Assembly (NCBI RefSeq): GCF_029892845.1 | Contig: NZ_JARXVT010000002.1 | Span: 124,001 to 188,000 of the forward strand | Reading direction: 5' to 3' | DNA from: Aurantimicrobium minutum | GTDB lineage: Bacteria > Actinomycetota > Actinomycetes > Actinomycetales > Microbacteriaceae | Length of the DNA: 64,000 bases | Part shown: positions 48,562-58,389 of the stretch, piece after piece | Layout of the letters: every line of letters starts with the position of its first letter | Position numbering within the stretch: position 1 is the first letter of the stretch | Position numbers and translations under genes: made by a program | The notes under the pieces: model-generated | What the model was told of the DNA's origin: nothing | Databases searched by the model: none | The model's input: only the letters and a program-made list of their open reading frames with translations

Positions 48562-49845
48562 CTACATGTCTTGAGCGATGCTGAGGCTCTCCACGTGAGC
48601 GACAACATGGGCACGCTTGGGAGATTTGATGGGCAACATCTTGAGCACCTGGTGCCACACATCAATGTCTTCCAAGCCTTGTTCAGTGTTGGCGAAGTCC
48701 ATCAGAACTTCAACTGAAGCATCGCTCAGGAGTGACTCGCGTAAATGCATACAGACTTCTTCACGAATGTCTTCGATACCTGGCGAAACAGAGTCTGGCA
48801 ACAGCGCCCCGCGGAACGCGGACAGCGCTGCGCGATGTGCTCCACGATCGAGAAGCGCCACAACCTGTTGGGCATCAATCTCCACCTGCTCGGGCAAACG
48901 GTAAGGCTTGGATTCGGGAGCAAGTCCAGGGTGGAACTTATCAAGCAACTTGCGCAAGCGCACCATCTCGGCGCGCAGTCGTGACGTGAACGAGGAGTCT
49001 CCCCAGAGCAGTTCTGACAACCGTTCAGCTGAGAGCCCTGACCGGTTCCACGCAAGCAGGGTCATGATCTCGGCGTGACGCTGGGTGAGTTCTATAGAGC
49101 GGTCCTCGATGGTGACGAGGGCGGTGTCACGGCCCAGGATGTGCATCGTGGCGCGAGCTGCTTTGTTCTTCGGAGCCGAAGGAAGGTTGTTGAACAGAAC
49201 AAACTTGGAGCTCGGTGCATTCTTGGACGAGTCACGGTTGCGCAGACGGCTCACCATCAACTCGGTCTCCACGGCGTGAGCCGTGGCTTCCATCAGTGGC
49301 ATGGTGTGACGATCAACAGCTTGCTCACCACCGGTGATGTCGATAACACCAATGATTGCTTTGGTCTCGGGGTCGTGCACGGGGACGGCCGTGCAGCTCC
49401 ATGCGTGCACAAGACGATTGAAGTGTTCATCCCGGCGGATTTGGATGGCGTGATCCAGTGCGAGTGCTGTTCCGGGAGCGGAAGTTCCCGCAACGGATTC
49501 GCTCCAGTCCGATCCTTCGACAAACATCATGGACTCTGCCTTGGACTTGAGTCCCTGGTCGCCCTCAACCCACAGCAACCTGCCCATAGCGTCGCCGACA
49601 GCAACGAGCATGCCGGAATCGTTGTCTGCATCGCGGACAAGAAGTTTGCGAATGACAGGCATCATTTGGGCCAAGGGGTGGGCCTGGCGGTAGTCGTTGA
49701 GCTCTGAGCTCTCAAACAGAAGTGGCGAGAGCATTCGCTCAGGATCAAGTTGGCTTTGTTCCGCGCGCGACCATGAATCGCGCACGACTGCGCGAACAGT
49801 GCCGGGAACCACAACATCGGGGTCGGCAAGCCAAGGACTTGTCAC
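48562..49845 (-). CDS. GAF-domain transcriptional regulator of the aldehyde dehydrogenase
   Basis: 427 residues from GTG 49845. A GAF-like sensor domain occupies roughly residues 80-200 (SWSCTAVPVHDPETKAIIGV). A winged-helix domain follows (ELTQRHAEIMTLLAWNRSGL, then LLWGDSSFTSRLRAEMVRLR) and a helical C-terminal region. Similar to AcoR-like regulators but without the sigma-54 AAA+ domain. Position next to the dehydrogenase suggests aldehyde or alcohol sensing. Confidence 0.8.
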   Translation of the reverse strand: MTSPWLADPDVVVPGTVRAVVRDSWSRAEQSQLDPERMLSPLLFESSELNDYRQAHPLAQMMPVIRKLLVRDADNDSGMLVAVGDAMGRLLWVEGDQGLKSKAESMMFVEGSDWSESVAGTSAPGTALALDHAIQIRRDEHFNRLVHAWSCTAVPVHDPETKAIIGVIDITGGEQAVDRHTMPLMEATAHAVETELMVSRLRNRDSSKNAPSSKFVLFNNLPSAPKNKAARATMHILGRDTALVTIEDRSIELTQRHAEIMTLLAWNRSGLSAERLSELLWGDSSFTSRLRAEMVRLRKLLDKFHPGLAPESKPYRLPEQVEIDAQQVVALLDRGAHRAALSAFRGALLPDSVSPGIEDIREEVCMHLRESLLSDASVEVLMDFANTEQGLEDIDVWHQVLKMLPIKSPKRAHVVAHVESLSIAQDM

Positions 49846-49863
49846 GAGGATGAGCCTACGCCC

Positions 49864-49884
49864 GAGTTCACAGAAAGTGAACTC
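49864..49884 (-). terminator. Hairpin between the PT-rich membrane protein and the GAF regulator
   Basis: 8-bp stem GAGTTCAC / GTGAACTC with an AGAAA loop, 10 bases beyond the stop of the 49894 gene and 19 bases before the regulator start. Probably a terminator; the symmetry would also suit a protein-binding site for the regulator promoter. Confidence 0.5.
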
Positions 49885-49893
49885 TCAGAATGG

Positions 49894-50541
49894 CTAGTAA
49901 AGAAGGAACTGGGCGGAACTCTTCGAGCCCACCTCACCGACCTTGGCGGTGAGGTAGTAGGAAGCACCACCTGCAGGAACAACTTGGCGGTCACCGCCAC
50001 AGGTGTCGGGAGCACTGCGTTGACGTTCCCACGCAATCGGTGCTGAGGGGTAGACAACTCCTGGCTCCAAGATGGCAACAGTGTCAGACTTTTCCGTCTG
50101 GCAATCTGTTGAAACCCAGTATGTTTCGGCTCCAGATGTGATGGAAAGTTCTTGTGCGGAAGTTCCCACGTTATAGAAACACGCAGTCTTACCTGTGTTT
50201 TGAATAGTCAGAGACAGGTTCGGCAGGACACCGGCTTGGTAGTCCACCGAATCCAGCACAGGTGAGACAACCAAGTTCTTGGTTGAACATTCCTTGTAAT
50301 CGGTGACATCCACGGTGGGAGTTGGCGTGGGTGTTGGCGTTTCGCTCGCCACAGGGGCTGCGGTTTTCTTCGCCACAGCTGCAGCAGTGGGTGTTGGTTC
50401 AGGAACGGCCTGACCCGGACGCACAATAATCAACACAACGGCAGTCACAATTGCGATCAATGCAAGCAGCGCAACGAGTCTGCGGCGGCGATAAACAGCA
50501 GGAGAAACTCGACGTGGTTGTCCAGGTGCTGGAGTGCTCAT
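49894..50541 (-). CDS. Membrane-anchored extracellular protein of unknown function
   Basis: 215 residues. A short basic cytoplasmic start, one membrane segment (LVALLALIAIVTAVVLIIV), a Pro/Thr-rich stalk (ETPTPTPTPTVD), then a ~140-residue outer domain with four cysteines (KECSTKN, KTACFYN, TDCQTE, PDTCGG) probably in disulfides. The domain contains LSLTIQNTGKTACFYNVGTS, which recalls beta-sandwich domains such as DUF4232. Function unknown. Confidence 0.75.
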   Translation of the reverse strand: MSTPAPGQPRRVSPAVYRRRRLVALLALIAIVTAVVLIIVRPGQAVPEPTPTAAAVAKKTAAPVASETPTPTPTPTVDVTDYKECSTKNLVVSPVLDSVDYQAGVLPNLSLTIQNTGKTACFYNVGTSAQELSITSGAETYWVSTDCQTEKSDTVAILEPGVVYPSAPIAWERQRSAPDTCGGDRQVVPAGGASYYLTAKVGEVGSKSSAQFLLY

Positions 50542-50554
50542 GTGCCTAAGTTAC

Positions 50555-51064
50555 CTAGAGCTGGCGCAACATCCTTGTATTTCCCAGAGTGTTGGGCTTT
50601 ACACGGGCAAGATCCAGGAATTCAGCAACACCCTCATCGTGAGAAAGTACGAGTTGAGAGTATGTCTCAGGGTCAATGATGGCGTCAGAAACCTCGACAA
50701 AACCGTGACGAGTGAAGAAGTCCACCTCAAAAGTGAGACAGAACAGGCGACCTAAACCCAGCTCGGTGGCGTCATCGACCAGACGCTGCATCAACGCAGC
50801 GCCCACACCTTTGCCTAACCAGGATTCTTCGACAGCGAGGGTACGAATCTCACCTAAGTCTTCCCACATGACGTGCAACGCACCACAGCCAATGGGGTTG
50901 CCATTGGAATCCTCAGCAATGCGGAATTCCTGCACTGCTTCATAGATGGACACGGCATCTTTACCGAGCAGAACGCGCGATTGAACCAGAGGCTTGGTCA
51001 CCTCAAGAATCCACGGAACATCTGCCGTGCGTGCACGGCGAACGTTAAAGCTGGATTCAGTCAT
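50555..51064 (-). CDS. GNAT N-acetyltransferase, amino-acid N-acetyltransferase (ArgA-like)
   Basis: 169 residues, a single GNAT domain. Acetyl-CoA loop LGKGVGAALMQRLVDDATEL, and the C-terminal FFTRHGFVEVSD segment matches stand-alone N-acetylglutamate synthases such as the short actinobacterial ArgA. Making N-acetylglutamate for arginine synthesis is the most likely role, though other acyl acceptors are possible. It lies 25 bases after clpC, same strand. Confidence 0.75.
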   Translation of the reverse strand: MTESSFNVRRARTADVPWILEVTKPLVQSRVLLGKDAVSIYEAVQEFRIAEDSNGNPIGCGALHVMWEDLGEIRTLAVEESWLGKGVGAALMQRLVDDATELGLGRLFCLTFEVDFFTRHGFVEVSDAIIDPETYSQLVLSHDEGVAEFLDLARVKPNTLGNTRMLRQL

Positions 51065-51089
51065 TCCTCAAGAATAGTGTCGAGAGGAA

Positions 51090-53609
51090 TTACTCGCCGT
51101 CGGCGACGATATCTGGCGTAGCCGAAATACCGTTTGCCTGTGATGCGACAGAAGCACCGACAGTCTCGCGCGAAGTCGTTGTGAAAACGAACTCACCAGC
51201 AATGAAGTCCACGTGAACGTGGTCTCCAGCTGCGAGCTGTCCTTCCAAGATCTTCTCGGAGAGCTTGTCTTCGACCTCGGCCTGCATTGCACGACGCAGT
51301 GGTCGAGCACCCAGTGATGGATCGAAGCCGACCTCGATCAGGCGGTCCTTGGCCGAACGAGTGAGCTCGATGGTCATGTCGCGGTCCAGCATGCGGTCGC
51401 TCAGACGCTTGGTGAACAGGTCCACGATCTGGACCAGCTCTTCCTTGCTCAGCTGAGGGAACACGATGATGTCATCAACACGGTTGAGGAATTCAGGCTT
51501 GAAGTGCTTCTTGAGTTCTTCGTTGACCTTGCCGCGCATGCGGTCGTAGTCGTTACCTGCATCGCCCTCGAGCTGGAAGCCCACGGGACCACCCGAGATC
51601 TCCTTGGTGCCAAGGTTGGTGGTCATGATGATGACGGTGTTCTTGAAGTCAACAACACGACCCTGACCATCAGTCAAACGACCCTCTTCCAGAATCTGGA
51701 GGAGCGAGTTGAAGATGTCGGGGTGAGCCTTCTCGATTTCGTCGAAGAGCACAACGCTAAAGGGCTTGCGGCGAACCTTCTCAGTGAGCTGGCCACCCTC
51801 TTCGAATCCAACGAATCCGGGAGGAGCACCGAACAGACGAGACACGGTGTGCTTCTCGCCGTATTCGCTCATGTCGAGAGAGATCATGGCGTTCTCGTCG
51901 TCGAAGAGGAACTCAGCAAGTGCCTTGGCGAGCTCCGTCTTTCCCACACCGGTAGGACCAGCGAAGATGAACGAACCAGAAGGACGCTTGGGGTCCTTGA
52001 GACCTGCACGAGTACGGCGAATGGTCTTAGAAAGTGCCGAGATAGCCTTCTCCTGGCCAATTACGCGCTGGTGAAGTGCCTTCTCCATGAAGACCAGGCG
52101 AGCGGACTCTTCTTCAGTGAGCTTGAATACAGGAATACCGGTTGCTTGTGCGAGGACCTCAGCAATAACGCCTTCGTCCACGATGCCCTGGCCGCCGGCT
52201 TCGCCCTTGCGCCATTCCTTCTCGCGGCGAACGCGCTCACCCTGGAGCTGCTTCTCTTCATCACGAAGAGCTGCTGCGCGCTCGAAGTCTTGATCTTCGA
52301 TCGCGGTTTCCTTCTTGGTGCGCGTCAGAGCAATCTGGTCGTCCAGATCACGTAGCTCTGGTGGGTTAGAAAGAATCGAGAGGCGCAGACGTGCACCGGC
52401 TTCATCGATGAGGTCGATGGCCTTGTCAGGCAGGAAGCGGTCAGAGATGTAGCGGTCAGCGAGGTTTGCTGCAGCCACGATGGCGCCATCAGTGATCTGA
52501 ACCTTGTGGTGTGCTTCGTAACGGTCACGAAGGCCCTTCAAGATGTTGATTGCGTGAGGCAAGGAAGGCTCTGCAACCTGGATGGGCTGGAAGCGACGCT
52601 CAAGAGCAGCATCCTTCTCAAAGTGCTTGCGGTATTCATCCAGAGTGGTGGCACCGATGGTCTGGAGCTCACCACGAGCAAGAAGTGGCTTGAGGATAGA
52701 AGCTGCATCAATCGCGCCTTCTGCAGCACCGGCACCAACCAACGAGTGAATCTCATCGATGAAGGTGATGATGTCGCCGCGGGTGCGGATCTCCTTGGTG
52801 ACCTTCTTCAGTCGCTCTTCGAAGTCACCGCGGTAACGAGAACCGGCGATGAGTGAACCGAGGTCGAGGGTGTAGAGCTGCTTGTCCTTGAGGGTTTCAG
52901 GAACGTTGCCAGAAACAATTGCCTGAGCAAGGCCTTCAACAACAGCGGTCTTTCCCACACCGGGTTCACCGATGAGAACAGGGTTGTTCTTGGAACGGCG
53001 CGAGAGGATCTGCATCACGCGCTCGATTTCCTTCTCACGACCAATAACGGGGTCAAGCTTGCCTTCGCGGGCAGCCTGGGTCAGGTTGCGGCCGAACTGG
53101 TCCAGAACTTGAGAACCACCCTGAGCTGCAGCGGCTTCTTCCTTGTTACCTGCTGCCACAGGCTCCTTGCCCTGGAAACCAGAGAGGAGCTGAATGACCT
53201 GCTGGCGAACACGGTTAAGGTCAGCACCAAGCTTGACCAGAACCTGGGCAGCCACTCCTTCACCCTCACGGATGAGGCCGAGCAGGATGTGCTCGGTGCC
53301 AATGTAGTTGTGACCAAGCTGCAGTGCTTCGCGCAGGGAAAGCTCAAGAACCTTCTTCGCACGAGGAGTGAAGGGGATGTGGCCGGTGGGCTGCTGCTGT
53401 CCCTGACCAATGATGTCCTGGACCTGCTCGCGCACGGCATCGAGAGAGATGTTCAGCGACTCAAGTGCCTTAGCGGCAACGCCTTCGCCCTCGTGGATCA
53501 GACCGAGCAGGATGTGCTCGGTGCCGATGTAGTTGTGGTTGAGCATCTTGGCTTCTTCTTGCGCCAAGACAACGACGCGGCGAGCGCGGTCGGTAAATCT
53601 CTCAAACAT
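51090..53609 (-). CDS. clpC: ATP-dependent Clp protease ATPase subunit ClpC
   Basis: 839 residues. Two N-terminal Clp-N repeats ([20 protein letters not shown], then [20 protein letters not shown]), AAA+ domain 1 with GEPGVGKT, a central UVR-type coiled coil ([17 protein letters not shown]), AAA+ domain 2 with [11 protein letters not shown], and [19 protein letters not shown]-like Walker B. Unfolds proteins for ClpP. Essential in mycobacteria. Divergent from the pirin gene across a 176-base gap. Confidence 0.97.
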   Translation of the reverse strand: MFERFTDRARRVVVLAQEEAKMLNHNYIGTEHILLGLIHEGEGVAAKALESLNISLDAVREQVQDIIGQGQQQPTGHIPFTPRAKKVLELSLREALQLGHNYIGTEHILLGLIREGEGVAAQVLVKLGADLNRVRQQVIQLLSGFQGKEPVAAGNKEEAAAAQGGSQVLDQFGRNLTQAAREGKLDPVIGREKEIERVMQILSRRSKNNPVLIGEPGVGKTAVVEGLAQAIVSGNVPETLKDKQLYTLDLGSLIAGSRYRGDFEERLKKVTKEIRTRGDIITFIDEIHSLVGAGAAEGAIDAASILKPLLARGELQTIGATTLDEYRKHFEKDAALERRFQPIQVAEPSLPHAINILKGLRDRYEAHHKVQITDGAIVAAANLADRYISDRFLPDKAIDLIDEAGARLRLSILSNPPELRDLDDQIALTRTKKETAIEDQDFERAAALRDEEKQLQGERVRREKEWRKGEAGGQGIVDEGVIAEVLAQATGIPVFKLTEEESARLVFMEKALHQRVIGQEKAISALSKTIRRTRAGLKDPKRPSGSFIFAGPTGVGKTELAKALAEFLFDDENAMISLDMSEYGEKHTVSRLFGAPPGFVGFEEGGQLTEKVRRKPFSVVLFDEIEKAHPDIFNSLLQILEEGRLTDGQGRVVDFKNTVIIMTTNLGTKEISGGPVGFQLEGDAGNDYDRMRGKVNEELKKHFKPEFLNRVDDIIVFPQLSKEELVQIVDLFTKRLSDRMLDRDMTIELTRSAKDRLIEVGFDPSLGARPLRRAMQAEVEDKLSEKILEGQLAAGDHVHVDFIAGEFVFTTTSRETVGASVASQANGISATPDIVADGE

Positions 53610-53687
53610 TTCTAACTCCCATCAGCACACATGGTCTGTGCAGGTCTTGATTTGAGAGTAACGACAAGAAGGCACAAAAACTGCCCC

Positions 53688-53725
53688 TGTTCGCCCACGG
53701 CGTGAGTAGAACGGGCCGTGTTCGC
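53688..53725. promoter_or_regulatory. Direct repeats in the clpC/pirin divergent region
   Basis: TGTTCGC occurs at 53688-53694 and 53719-53725, 31 bp apart start to start, about three helical turns. CGCC...GGCG also overlaps the first copy. ClgR and HspR control clp genes in actinobacteria, but neither consensus is matched exactly. Tentative. Confidence 0.25.
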
Positions 53726-53785
53726 TGGAGGAAGAACGAGGAGTTGAAAGGAATAAATCCTCCCCGAGATACGTAGTCTGTAAAC

Positions 53786-54718
53786 ATGAGCATCCTCACT
53801 CCCCGCGACGTCCCATTGGGTGGCCTCCGCGCGATGACCGTGAGGCGCACCTTGCCTAATCGCCAGCGCAGCACGATTGGGGCATGGTGCTTTGTGGATC
53901 ACTATGGTCCTGACGAGGTGGAACTCACCGGCGGGATGAACTTAGGCGCACACCCCCACACCGGCTTACAAACCGTGACCTGGCTTTTCCAGGGTGAAGT
54001 GGAGCACCGCGACAGTGTGGGCAGCGTTCAACTCATTGAACCTGGCCAGGTCAACTTGATGACCGCCGGCGCAGGAATTGCCCATGCCGAGCACTCCACC
54101 GGACGGGTGCCCGTGATGCATGGCGTTCAACTCTGGGTGGCACTGACTGAGAAAGATCGCCACATCCCGCCCTTCTTTGAACACCACATTGCTCCCCGCA
54201 CCACGATTGGTGATGCCCAGCTCATTGTCTTTATTGGTTCCCTCACAGGTGACACGGGAACAGTAACGGCAGGAACCACCACGTTTACTCCCCTGCTGGG
54301 TGCAGAGATTCTGGCTCCAGCCGGAAGCACCTTCACTATCCCAGTGGACTCAACCTTCGAACATGGTGTCCTGGTCGACACTGGTTCGGTAGCCGTGGCC
54401 GGCGAGATCGCCACCAAAGACCAGCTCGCTTACGTTGAGCCTGGCCGCTCCACCCTCACCTTGACCATTAGGGATGAGCCTGCACGTTTGCTGCTTCTCG
54501 GCGGAACACCCTTCGAAGAAGAGCTCGTGATGTGGTGGAACTTCATTGGGCGAAGCCATGATGAAATCGTGGCCATGCGTGAGCAATGGCAACACGATGT
54601 TGTGCACGAAGGCAACCCTGAGGGTATTTTTGGACATGTCGAGCACAGTGGCTCAACCATCCCAGCTCCAGAAATGCCCCACGTTCAACTCCGACCACGA
54701 AAGCTGCCCAGACCATGA
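53786..54718 (+). CDS. Pirin family protein
   Basis: 310 residues, two cupin domains. The N-terminal metal site shows GAHPHTGLQTVTWLFQGEVE with a further HRD and HAEHS histidines. Pirins are iron-binding proteins; some bacterial members have quercetinase activity or bind pyruvate dehydrogenase, so the function is not fixed. The ATG lacks a Shine-Dalgarno. The stop overlaps the next gene by four bases (ATGA), so the two are coupled. Confidence 0.9.
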   Translation: MSILTPRDVPLGGLRAMTVRRTLPNRQRSTIGAWCFVDHYGPDEVELTGGMNLGAHPHTGLQTVTWLFQGEVEHRDSVGSVQLIEPGQVNLMTAGAGIAHAEHSTGRVPVMHGVQLWVALTEKDRHIPPFFEHHIAPRTTIGDAQLIVFIGSLTGDTGTVTAGTTTFTPLLGAEILAPAGSTFTIPVDSTFEHGVLVDTGSVAVAGEIATKDQLAYVEPGRSTLTLTIRDEPARLLLLGGTPFEEELVMWWNFIGRSHDEIVAMREQWQHDVVHEGNPEGIFGHVEHSGSTIPAPEMPHVQLRPRKLPRP

Positions 54719-55062
54719 GTGATCTCTATGACGGAACCGAGAACCGCAAATTCGGCCGGATCTATAAGAAGGAAACTCCAGACATCCTGGAAGCCTTCGT
54801 TGCTTTCGATAACGCCGTCTTCGCTGAAGAAGGCCGCGCTATCCCTCTCAAGTTCCGCGAACTGATGGCGTTGAGTGTGGCATTCACCACGCAGTGTTCT
54901 TTCTGCATTGATGCCCACACCAAGGGTGCGGTGAAGGCAGGTGCCACCGATGCCGAGATTGCCGAAGCTGCGTGGATTGCTGCGGCCCTTCGTGCTGGCG
55001 GAGCATTCACTCACGGACGTATGGCCCTCCAGGTCAGCAGCACACTCGATCACGAGCACTAA
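54715..55062 (+). CDS. AhpD-like carboxymuconolactone decarboxylase-family protein
   Basis: 115 residues. The redox motif C61-x2-C64-x3-H68 (QCSFCIDAHTKGA) is that of AhpD-type alkylhydroperoxidases rather than true decarboxylases. Probably a small disulfide oxidoreductase; coupled to pirin. Confidence 0.88.
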   Translation: MSDLYDGTENRKFGRIYKKETPDILEAFVAFDNAVFAEEGRAIPLKFRELMALSVAFTTQCSFCIDAHTKGAVKAGATDAEIAEAAWIAAALRAGGAFTHGRMALQVSSTLDHEH

Positions 55063-55063
55063 C

Positions 55064-55387
55064 TTGGCAACACGTAAAGAATTCACTGAAGACGTTCTGG
55101 ACGCGTTCGGCGCACGCAATGTGCGGGTCAAACCCATGTTTGGCGAGTATGGACTTTATTGCGAAGACACCTTTGTCGGTGTGATTTGTGACAACACTCT
55201 CTTTTTAAAAGTCACGTCACCAGGCGATGTCTTTGCCTCTGAGCTCGACAAGGGCTCTCCCTACCCCGGTGCCAAGGAACATTTTGTGATCCCGATTGAG
55301 AAGTTCTCTGATGCCGATTGGATGCATGAAATGCTGGATCTGACATGGGCTGCTTTGCCAGTTCAGAAGCCGAAGAAGAAGCCATAA
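55064..55387 (+). CDS. TfoX N-terminal-domain protein
   Basis: 107 residues from TTG 55064, one base after the AhpD-like stop. The core KPMFGEYGLYCEDTFVGVIC and LFLKVT are the TfoX-N signature. In gamma-proteobacteria TfoX domains regulate competence; stand-alone N-domains in actinobacteria have no known role. A longer frame from 54941 would overlap the preceding gene by more than 100 bases and is not used. Confidence 0.85.
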   Translation: MATRKEFTEDVLDAFGARNVRVKPMFGEYGLYCEDTFVGVICDNTLFLKVTSPGDVFASELDKGSPYPGAKEHFVIPIEKFSDADWMHEMLDLTWAALPVQKPKKKP

Positions 55388-55402
55388 CCGGAAGAAATAC
55401 TC

Positions 55403-55885
55403 ATGACCGAGATCTCACACCCCGAATCTGTTGAACGTTTCCGCGCGGCTCTGAAAGAGCACGGCGCGGAAGGTGATGTTGTTCGCCTCGATGACAATGC
55501 CCACACTGCCCAGGCAGCTGCTGAAGGGCTCGGCATTACCCGAGGTCAGATTGCGAACTCACTCGTCTTCTTGGCTGATGGCGAACCGGTGCTCGTGATG
55601 AGCTCGGGTGGGCACCGCGTCGATACCGACAAAGTATCTGCTGCCTTCGGTGGCAAGAAAATCACAAAGGCCAATGCCGATGACGTTCGAGCCGCAACGG
55701 GCTATGTCATTGGTGGCGTCTCGCCCGTGGGCCTAGCAACGGAGCTGCCCACCTTGGTGGATAACGACCTGGCGCAATACGAGACCATCTGGTCTGCCGG
55801 TGGACATCCTGCCTACGTTTACCAAACCACGTTCAGTGAATTGGTTCGCATGACCGGTGGAACACCCGCCGATATCGGTGAGTAA
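55403..55885 (+). CDS. YbaK/ProX-type aminoacyl-tRNA deacylase
   Basis: 160 residues. Trans-editing domain that removes wrongly attached amino acids from tRNA. The fold is recognised from the conserved SLVFLADGEPVLVMSSGGHR and the GYVIGGVSPVGLA motif. Substrate (Cys-tRNA-Pro, Ala-tRNA-Pro or other) cannot be told. Last gene of the pirin-AhpD-TfoX-YbaK run; convergent with the aldo/keto reductase. Confidence 0.88.
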   Translation: MTEISHPESVERFRAALKEHGAEGDVVRLDDNAHTAQAAAEGLGITRGQIANSLVFLADGEPVLVMSSGGHRVDTDKVSAAFGGKKITKANADDVRAATGYVIGGVSPVGLATELPTLVDNDLAQYETIWSAGGHPAYVYQTTFSELVRMTGGTPADIGE

Positions 55886-55901
55886 TTTTCTCTGAGAAGT
55901 T

Positions 55902-56912
55902 TTACTTGCCAGATTCGGTTCCGTGCACCGCAAAGACGTCGATAGCGTCAAGCTCTTCTGGTTCAAACTCTGGGCCGTGAATTGCAGCAAGGTTGTCTTC
56001 GAGCTGCTTGACCGAAGATGCGCCAATCAGTGCTGAGGTGACACCGGGGTTGCGCAGAGTCCACAGCAGAGCCATCTGAGCGAGCGTCTGGCCGCGGGCC
56101 TCGGCGATAGCCGAGAGGCCCCGGACGCGCTCGAGGTAGGTGTCCGTGATGGTCGAAGCTTTGAGGTGTTCTCCAACAGCAGCTCGTGAGTCTTTGGGAA
56201 CTCCGCCGAGGTAGCGATCGGTGAGCAGGCCCTGAGCCAGGGGCGAGAAGACGATGCAGCCTGCACCGATTTCATCGAGCGTGTAAAGCAGGCCAGAGCG
56301 TTCAATCGTGCGATCAAACATGGAATAGCGAGGCTGGTGAATCAGAAGAGGAACGCCGAGTCGATCCAGTTCCTTCTTCGCAGCCATGGTCTGCTCGGGT
56401 GTGTAAGACGAAATGCCAACATAGAGCGCCTTGCCCTGCTTCACGACAGAGGCCAGTGCTCCCATGGTCTCCTCAATGGGAGTGTTGGGGTCGGGGCGGT
56501 GTGAGTAGAAAATGTCGACGTAGTCGAGCCCCATACGAGAAAGGCTCTGGTCGAGCGAGGAGATGAGGTACTTCCGCGATCCCCATTCGCCATAGGGGCC
56601 GTCCCACATGAAATAGCCCGCCTTGGACGAGATGACCATTTCATCTCGGTAGGGCTTGAAGTCTGAAGCAAGCACCTCACCAAAGTGCGATTCAGCTGAA
56701 CCAGCAGGAATGCCGTAGTTGTTAGCCAGGTCAAAGTGGGTCACGCCCATGTCAAAAGCGCGACGCAGGATGGCGCGCTGATTCTTGAGTGCACCCTCAT
56801 CGCCGAAGTTGTGCCACAGGCCTAAAGAAATTTCAGGGAGCTTGAGACCTGACTTCCCACTGCGGCGGAAGTTTATGATGTCGTAGCGGGTGGACGCTGC
56901 TTCGTATGCCAT
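55902..56912 (-). CDS. Aldo/keto reductase, YghZ/L-glyceraldehyde-3-phosphate reductase type
   Basis: 336 residues. NADPH-dependent (alpha/beta)8 barrel with catalytic D61, Y66, K97 and H138 (FDLANNYG, ISSKAGY, YSHRPD). The GLWHNFGDEG and NNYGIPAGSAESHFG motifs match the YghZ group, which reduces L-glyceraldehyde-3-phosphate and methylglyoxal. It lies 13 bases after the cardiolipin synthase gene. Confidence 0.88.
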   Translation of the reverse strand: MAYEAASTRYDIINFRRSGKSGLKLPEISLGLWHNFGDEGALKNQRAILRRAFDMGVTHFDLANNYGIPAGSAESHFGEVLASDFKPYRDEMVISSKAGYFMWDGPYGEWGSRKYLISSLDQSLSRMGLDYVDIFYSHRPDPNTPIEETMGALASVVKQGKALYVGISSYTPEQTMAAKKELDRLGVPLLIHQPRYSMFDRTIERSGLLYTLDEIGAGCIVFSPLAQGLLTDRYLGGVPKDSRAAVGEHLKASTITDTYLERVRGLSAIAEARGQTLAQMALLWTLRNPGVTSALIGASSVKQLEDNLAAIHGPEFEPEELDAIDVFAVHGTESGK

Positions 56913-56925
56913 GGAACGAGCCTAA

Positions 56926-58389
56926 CTACTGGAGCGACGAGGTGAGACGAGCCAAACCATCAAGAACAGTGGAGCGCAATGGCTGCTTCTTCCACTCTTC
57001 AAGGGTGAGGGCACGGGAGTTCTCGCGATAAGCGTCTTCCACGTCACGCATTTGTGTGACGAAACTGGCACCGCGAACCATCAGAGACACCTCAAGGTTG
57101 AGGGAGAAGGAACGCATGTCCATGTTGGAAGAACCGATCACAGCTACTTCGTCATCGATGGACATGTGCTTGGAGTGCAAAATAGTCGGTGCTTTGTAGA
57201 GCCAGATAACGACACCAGCACGAAGCAATGCCTCGTAGTAGGAGCGTTGCGCGTGGAAGACAAGTGCCTGGTCGCCGATTTCAGAAACAAAGAGTTCGAC
57301 CCGAACGCCGCGTTGGCAGGCCGAGGTGATCGCATACATCAGCGACTCATCTGGCACGAAGTAAGGGGAAGTGATGATGATCTTCTCTTGAGCTGAATAC
57401 ATCAGCGTCAAGAACAGACGCAGGTTGTTCTCGGAAGCAAATCCGGGACCTGAAGGAACAATCTGGCAATCCAAGGTGTGCTCTTCATGGAAAGCCTCGA
57501 TGGGTTCTGCTTCACGGGTGAGCAGCACATCTGTTTCGGAGTACCAGTCGGTAATGAAAATGGCGTTCAGACCAGCAACGATCGGGCCGCGCAGACGGAC
57601 CATCGCGTCCTTCCAGTGCAGGCCGCGCTTGAGGTTCGACTTCTTGAGATAGCTCGAATCGATGAGGTTCTGCGAACCCATCCAGCCGATGTTGCCATCG
57701 ATGATGACAAGCTTGCGGTGATTGCGCAGGTCGGGCCGTTCATACTTTCCCTGGAATGGCAGGAAGGGAAGCATGAGGTGCCAGTCGACACCAATCTTTG
57801 TCAGGCGCTTCTTGGTCTTGCGGTAACCGACCGTGCGCATGGCTGCGACGTGGTCAAAGAGAACGCGGACTTCAACACCGCGCTCCACTGCGCGCTGCAT
57901 CGCGAGGAACACAGGCTCGGTGACCGAGTCAGAAGAAAGAATGTAGAACTCGACGTGGACAAAGCTCTTCGCCTTGTCGATATCGGCGGCGATATCCGCA
58001 ATGTTCTTTTCGTAGTCAATCTGCATGTGGGCCGTGTTGCCGCCCACGAGGGGGATCGCACCAAGATTGCGGTTGAGTTCAACAACGCGATCCAGCCACG
58101 CTGGCCAGGTCTTGTTGTGGGCAACCTTGTCGATACCTTCGGTGGAATCAAGAATGAACTGATTAATCTCGCGCTGACGACGGCGACGTTTACGGCCCAA
58201 ACGTGGACTACCAATGAGAAGAAACAGAATCACGCCGATATAAGGAATGAAGAAGATGGCCAGCAGCCAGCCCAACGCCGAGGATGGTCGGCGGTTGCGG
58301 GGAACAATGATGATGGCCATTACGCGGATGACGAAGTCAACCGCGAGGGCAAAGATGGCAAACCAGAGAGAAAACTCAGCTTGAGTCAT
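56926..58389 (-). CDS. cls: Cardiolipin synthase (phospholipase D family)
   Basis: 487 residues. Two N-terminal membrane segments, then two HKD motifs, H224-x-K226-x4-D231 (NHRKLVIID) and H405-x-K407-x4-D412 (HSKHMSID). Joins phosphatidylglycerol units to cardiolipin in the membrane. The start overlaps the stop of a 58-residue membrane protein by one base (TAATG). Confidence 0.92.
   Translation of the reverse strand: MTQAEFSLWFAIFALAVDFVIRVMAIIIVPRNRRPSSALGWLLAIFFIPYIGVILFLLIGSPRLGRKRRRRQREINQFILDSTEGIDKVAHNKTWPAWLDRVVELNRNLGAIPLVGGNTAHMQIDYEKNIADIAADIDKAKSFVHVEFYILSSDSVTEPVFLAMQRAVERGVEVRVLFDHVAAMRTVGYRKTKKRLTKIGVDWHLMLPFLPFQGKYERPDLRNHRKLVIIDGNIGWMGSQNLIDSSYLKKSNLKRGLHWKDAMVRLRGPIVAGLNAIFITDWYSETDVLLTREAEPIEAFHEEHTLDCQIVPSGPGFASENNLRLFLTLMYSAQEKIIITSPYFVPDESLMYAITSACQRGVRVELFVSEIGDQALVFHAQRSYYEALLRAGVVIWLYKAPTILHSKHMSIDDEVAVIGSSNMDMRSFSLNLEVSLMVRGASFVTQMRDVEDAYRENSRALTLEEWKKQPLRSTVLDGLARLTSSLQ

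Noticed and set aside
53692-53702. Possible ClgR site upstream of clpC
   Set aside because: CGCC...GGCG is one base short of the remembered consensus and lacks its central A; too weak to call.
53688-53737. Possible LexA (SOS) box in the clpC/pirin gap
   Set aside because: GAAC and GTTC half-sites occur, but their spacing (seven bases) does not fit the actinobacterial GAAC-N4-GTTC box.
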